The position numbers and the translations under genes were made by a program. Below the pieces are notes generated by a model, which did no database searches, was not told the origin of the DNA, and saw only the letters and a list, made by a program, of their open reading frames with translations. Below, piece by piece: positions 62,254 through 64,000 of a stretch of DNA of 64,000 nucleotides (the stretch's first letter is position 1; each line of letters starts with the position of its first letter). This DNA comes from Fodinibius salinus (lineage in GTDB: Bacteria > Bacteroidota > Rhodothermia > Balneolales > Balneolaceae), in contig NZ_VNHY01000001.1 in assembly GCF_008124865.1 (NCBI RefSeq), positions 186,001-250,000 of the forward strand. The letters run 5' to 3'.

Positions 62254-62583
62254 ATGAATACTGCAAAGACGTTTTCTCCTCAACAACAGACAAAAAACTT
62301 AGAACCTGTCCTTCGTAAAGTATTAAAAGAGGCAAAACAAGAACATCAGGAACTGCAAGAGATGTTTGAACTTATGGGATGGAGTGAATTGCCGGACGCA
62401 CTAAAAATAGAAATTAAAGACGATGTTTCGGCTATGGCTGATGAACTTAAAGGGCAGTATTCCAGTTGCGATCCGCATATAGCCCGCCGCCGGGAGCGCG
62501 TTGTACATTGGGTGAACAGTTATTTGGATGGAATTTGCTCACTGGAAACGGCTATTGAGGTGCTTCGGGTAAACAAGTTGTAA
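62254..62583 (+). CDS. Small helical protein of unknown function, 109 aa
   Basis: No signal or membrane segment. Mainly helical: KNLEPVLRKVLKEAKQEHQE, ELMGWSELPDALKIEIKDDV, and a basic ARRRERVVHWVNSYLDG. I do not recognise a family. A perfect palindrome sits 51 bp upstream, and guaB follows about 200 bp later. The ORF has normal codon use and looks real. Confidence 0.6.
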   Translation: MNTAKTFSPQQQTKNLEPVLRKVLKEAKQEHQELQEMFELMGWSELPDALKIEIKDDVSAMADELKGQYSSCDPHIARRRERVVHWVNSYLDGICSLETAIEVLRVNKL

Positions 62584-62735
62584 TAGTTTTAGTGCTACTT
62601 TAGTTGGTATCTGTATATGTTTAAAGTCGTTATTTCAATTTGGCAATAGGTAAGAATGTTGTAGAATAGCAGAAAGGCGTAAGAAAAATAGCCTTATTTT
62701 AACAAAATATGCTACATAGTTCGCTTACATTTTTT

Positions 62736-62743
62736 TATCTTTG
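62736..62743 (+). promoter_or_regulatory. Possible -7 box of the guaB promoter
   Basis: TATCTTTG is an exact match to the Bacteroidota -7 consensus TAnnTTTG, 38 bases before the guaB start. No good TTG box is visible at the -33 distance. Confidence 0.4.
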
Positions 62744-62781
62744 CCCAAATCAGAAAAAGAAAACGTGCAGACTTTTTTACC

Positions 62782-64000
62782 ATGTCAGATTCCTCTCCTT
62801 TTGATCGAGTTACGCGCCAAGGCTTAACTTATGATGATGTACTACTTGTACCGGCCCATTCCGAAACTCTTCCCCGTAATGCTAATACAAGTGTACAGCT
62901 GACACCTAACTTACAGCTCAATACACCGGTGATGAGTGCAGCAATGGATACGGTCTCGGAATATCGACTAGCTATTGCTTTGGCCCGGGAGGGAGGTATT
63001 GCTATGCTACATAAAAATATGTCTATCGAAGATCAGGCTGACCAAGTGCGTATGGTAAAGCGCAGTGAAAGCGGCATGATTGTAGATCCGGTGACATTGG
63101 ATAAAGATGCAACCGTTCTTAAGGCCCGTGGCCTTATGAAAAAGCATAAAATTGGTGGTATTCCCATTGTTGAAGAGGACAATACGCTTGTCGGGATTGT
63201 TACGAATCGTGACTTGCGTTTTGAGCACTCTGTGGATAAAAAGCTGAGCACTATTATGACGACAGAGAATTTGGTAACGGCACGGGAAGGCACCACTCTT
63301 GATGAAGCTGAGAAAATTCTTCAGGAACATAAAATTGAAAAGCTACCTATCGTAGATGATGGTATGCAGCTGGTGGGACTCATTACCGTTAAGGATATTG
63401 AAAAGAGGAAGAATTTTCCCAATGCCTGCAAAGATGAGATGGGACGTTTGCGTGTTGGAGCTGCGGTGGGTATTACATCAAATACCCTTGATCGAGTTGA
63501 GGCATTGGTTAATTCTGGAGTAGATATTATTACTGTTGATACTGCTCACGGACATTCATCGGGTGTGCTGGATATGATTAAGGATATCCGAAACGAGTAT
63601 CCCGAATTGGATATTATTGCAGGAAATATAGCTACAAAATCTGCTGCAAAAGCGCTGGTTGATGCTGGAGCTGATGTATTGAAAGTAGGGGTAGGACCGG
63701 GATCTATTTGTACCACACGGATAGTGACCGGCGTAGGTGTTCCTCAGCTAAGTGCTGTTATGGAAGTCGCAAATTATACCAAAGAGGCTAATGTGGGGCT
63801 TATTGCTGATGGCGGTATCAAACAAACGGGAGATATACCGAAAGCCATAGCTGGTGGGGCGGATGCAGTAATGATGGGGTCGATGTTTGCGGGTGTTGAT
63901 GAAAGTCCTGGTGAAACTATTATTTACGAGTCACGGAAGTATAAATCGTACCGTGGTATGGGCAGTTTAAGTGCCATGGAGCAGGGGTCCAAAGATCGTT
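62782..64000 (+). CDS. guaB: IMP dehydrogenase (partial, cut by window end)
   Basis: The first 406 residues are present; about 80-90 more would be expected. The opening [17 protein letters not shown] is the family start, a CBS pair occupies about 95-205 ([21 protein letters not shown] and [20 protein letters not shown]), and the active cysteine is Cys310 in [39 protein letters not shown] and the start of the flap ([10 protein letters not shown]) follow. It makes XMP from IMP with NAD, the committed step to GMP. Confidence 0.96.
   Translation, partial: MSDSSPFDRVTRQGLTYDDVLLVPAHSETLPRNANTSVQLTPNLQLNTPVMSAAMDTVSEYRLAIALAREGGIAMLHKNMSIEDQADQVRMVKRSESGMIVDPVTLDKDATVLKARGLMKKHKIGGIPIVEEDNTLVGIVTNRDLRFEHSVDKKLSTIMTTENLVTAREGTTLDEAEKILQEHKIEKLPIVDDGMQLVGLITVKDIEKRKNFPNACKDEMGRLRVGAAVGITSNTLDRVEALVNSGVDIITVDTAHGHSSGVLDMIKDIRNEYPELDIIAGNIATKSAAKALVDAGADVLKVGVGPGSICTTRIVTGVGVPQLSAVMEVANYTKEANVGLIADGGIKQTGDIPKAIAGGADAVMMGSMFAGVDESPGETIIYESRKYKSYRGMGSLSAMEQGSKDR

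Overview
This 64-kb window is a chromosomal stretch of a moderately AT-rich (I estimate low-40s % G+C) Gram-negative bacterium of the Bacteroidota/Balneolota/Rhodothermota kind. The reasons are a Bacteroidota-type LPS export pair (OstA-like LptA plus lipoprotein LptC), a DUF5103 lipoprotein (the type IX secretion plug family), a lysine-rich histone H1-like protein of the Bacteroidota type, promoter-like TTG-N20/21-TAnnTTTG sequences, weak or absent Shine-Dalgarno sites, and outer-membrane beta-barrel proteins. A Balneolota relative such as Balneola or Fodinibius is my best guess; this is inference from protein style, not from a search. I see no rRNA, tRNA, CRISPR array, prophage or intact insertion sequence.

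Layout. 1-5.2 kb: a truncated lipoprotein, a CPBP protease, a gene-poor stretch with a short inverted-repeat element, a Trk/Ktr potassium uptake pair and two small proteins, one of them histone H1-like. 5.4-12.3 kb (minus strand): a penicillin-acylase family enzyme, then a tight operon of a NagZ/beta-lactamase fusion lipoprotein, a two-domain cytidine deaminase and an amino-acid-kinase-like protein. 12.8-18 kb: hydroxyacyl-CoA dehydrogenase, threonine dehydratase, threonine aldolase and acetylornithine aminotransferase. 18-19.5 kb: an AT-rich, nearly gene-free stretch. 19.5-29 kb: Tex, HisN-like phosphatase, alcohol dehydrogenase, a catalytically dead M1-peptidase-like protein, and an ABC exporter with a DinB-like partner. 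29-32 kb: glgA-glgC for glycogen. 32-38 kb (minus): AGCS symporter, upp, lptC, lptA, ansA and an exonuclease in one close-packed run. 38-53 kb (plus): HU, rqcH, then aroK-aroB-tamB-rnr and a large peptidase/beta-propeller/beta-barrel protein. 53-57 kb (minus): ccmB-holB-dapF-DUF5103. 57-64 kb (plus): PTS IIA-like, dacB, NtrC-type regulator, folD, a small unknown protein, and guaB cut by the window end.

The strongest theme is envelope biogenesis: cell-wall recycling and turnover (NagZ/beta-lactamase, DacB, DapF), LPS transport (LptC/LptA), outer-membrane assembly (TamB and a BamA-like barrel) and a T9SS plug-like lipoprotein. The rest is core metabolism and RNA/ribosome upkeep (RqcH, RNase R, Tex). 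I found no clearly new defence or mobile system. The least ordinary items are the peptidase-TolB-barrel fusion, the metal-site-less M1 homologue with helical repeats, the TrkH with an extra four-helix N-terminal domain, the deaminase with inverted domain order, and several short ORFs and inverted repeats in the gaps.
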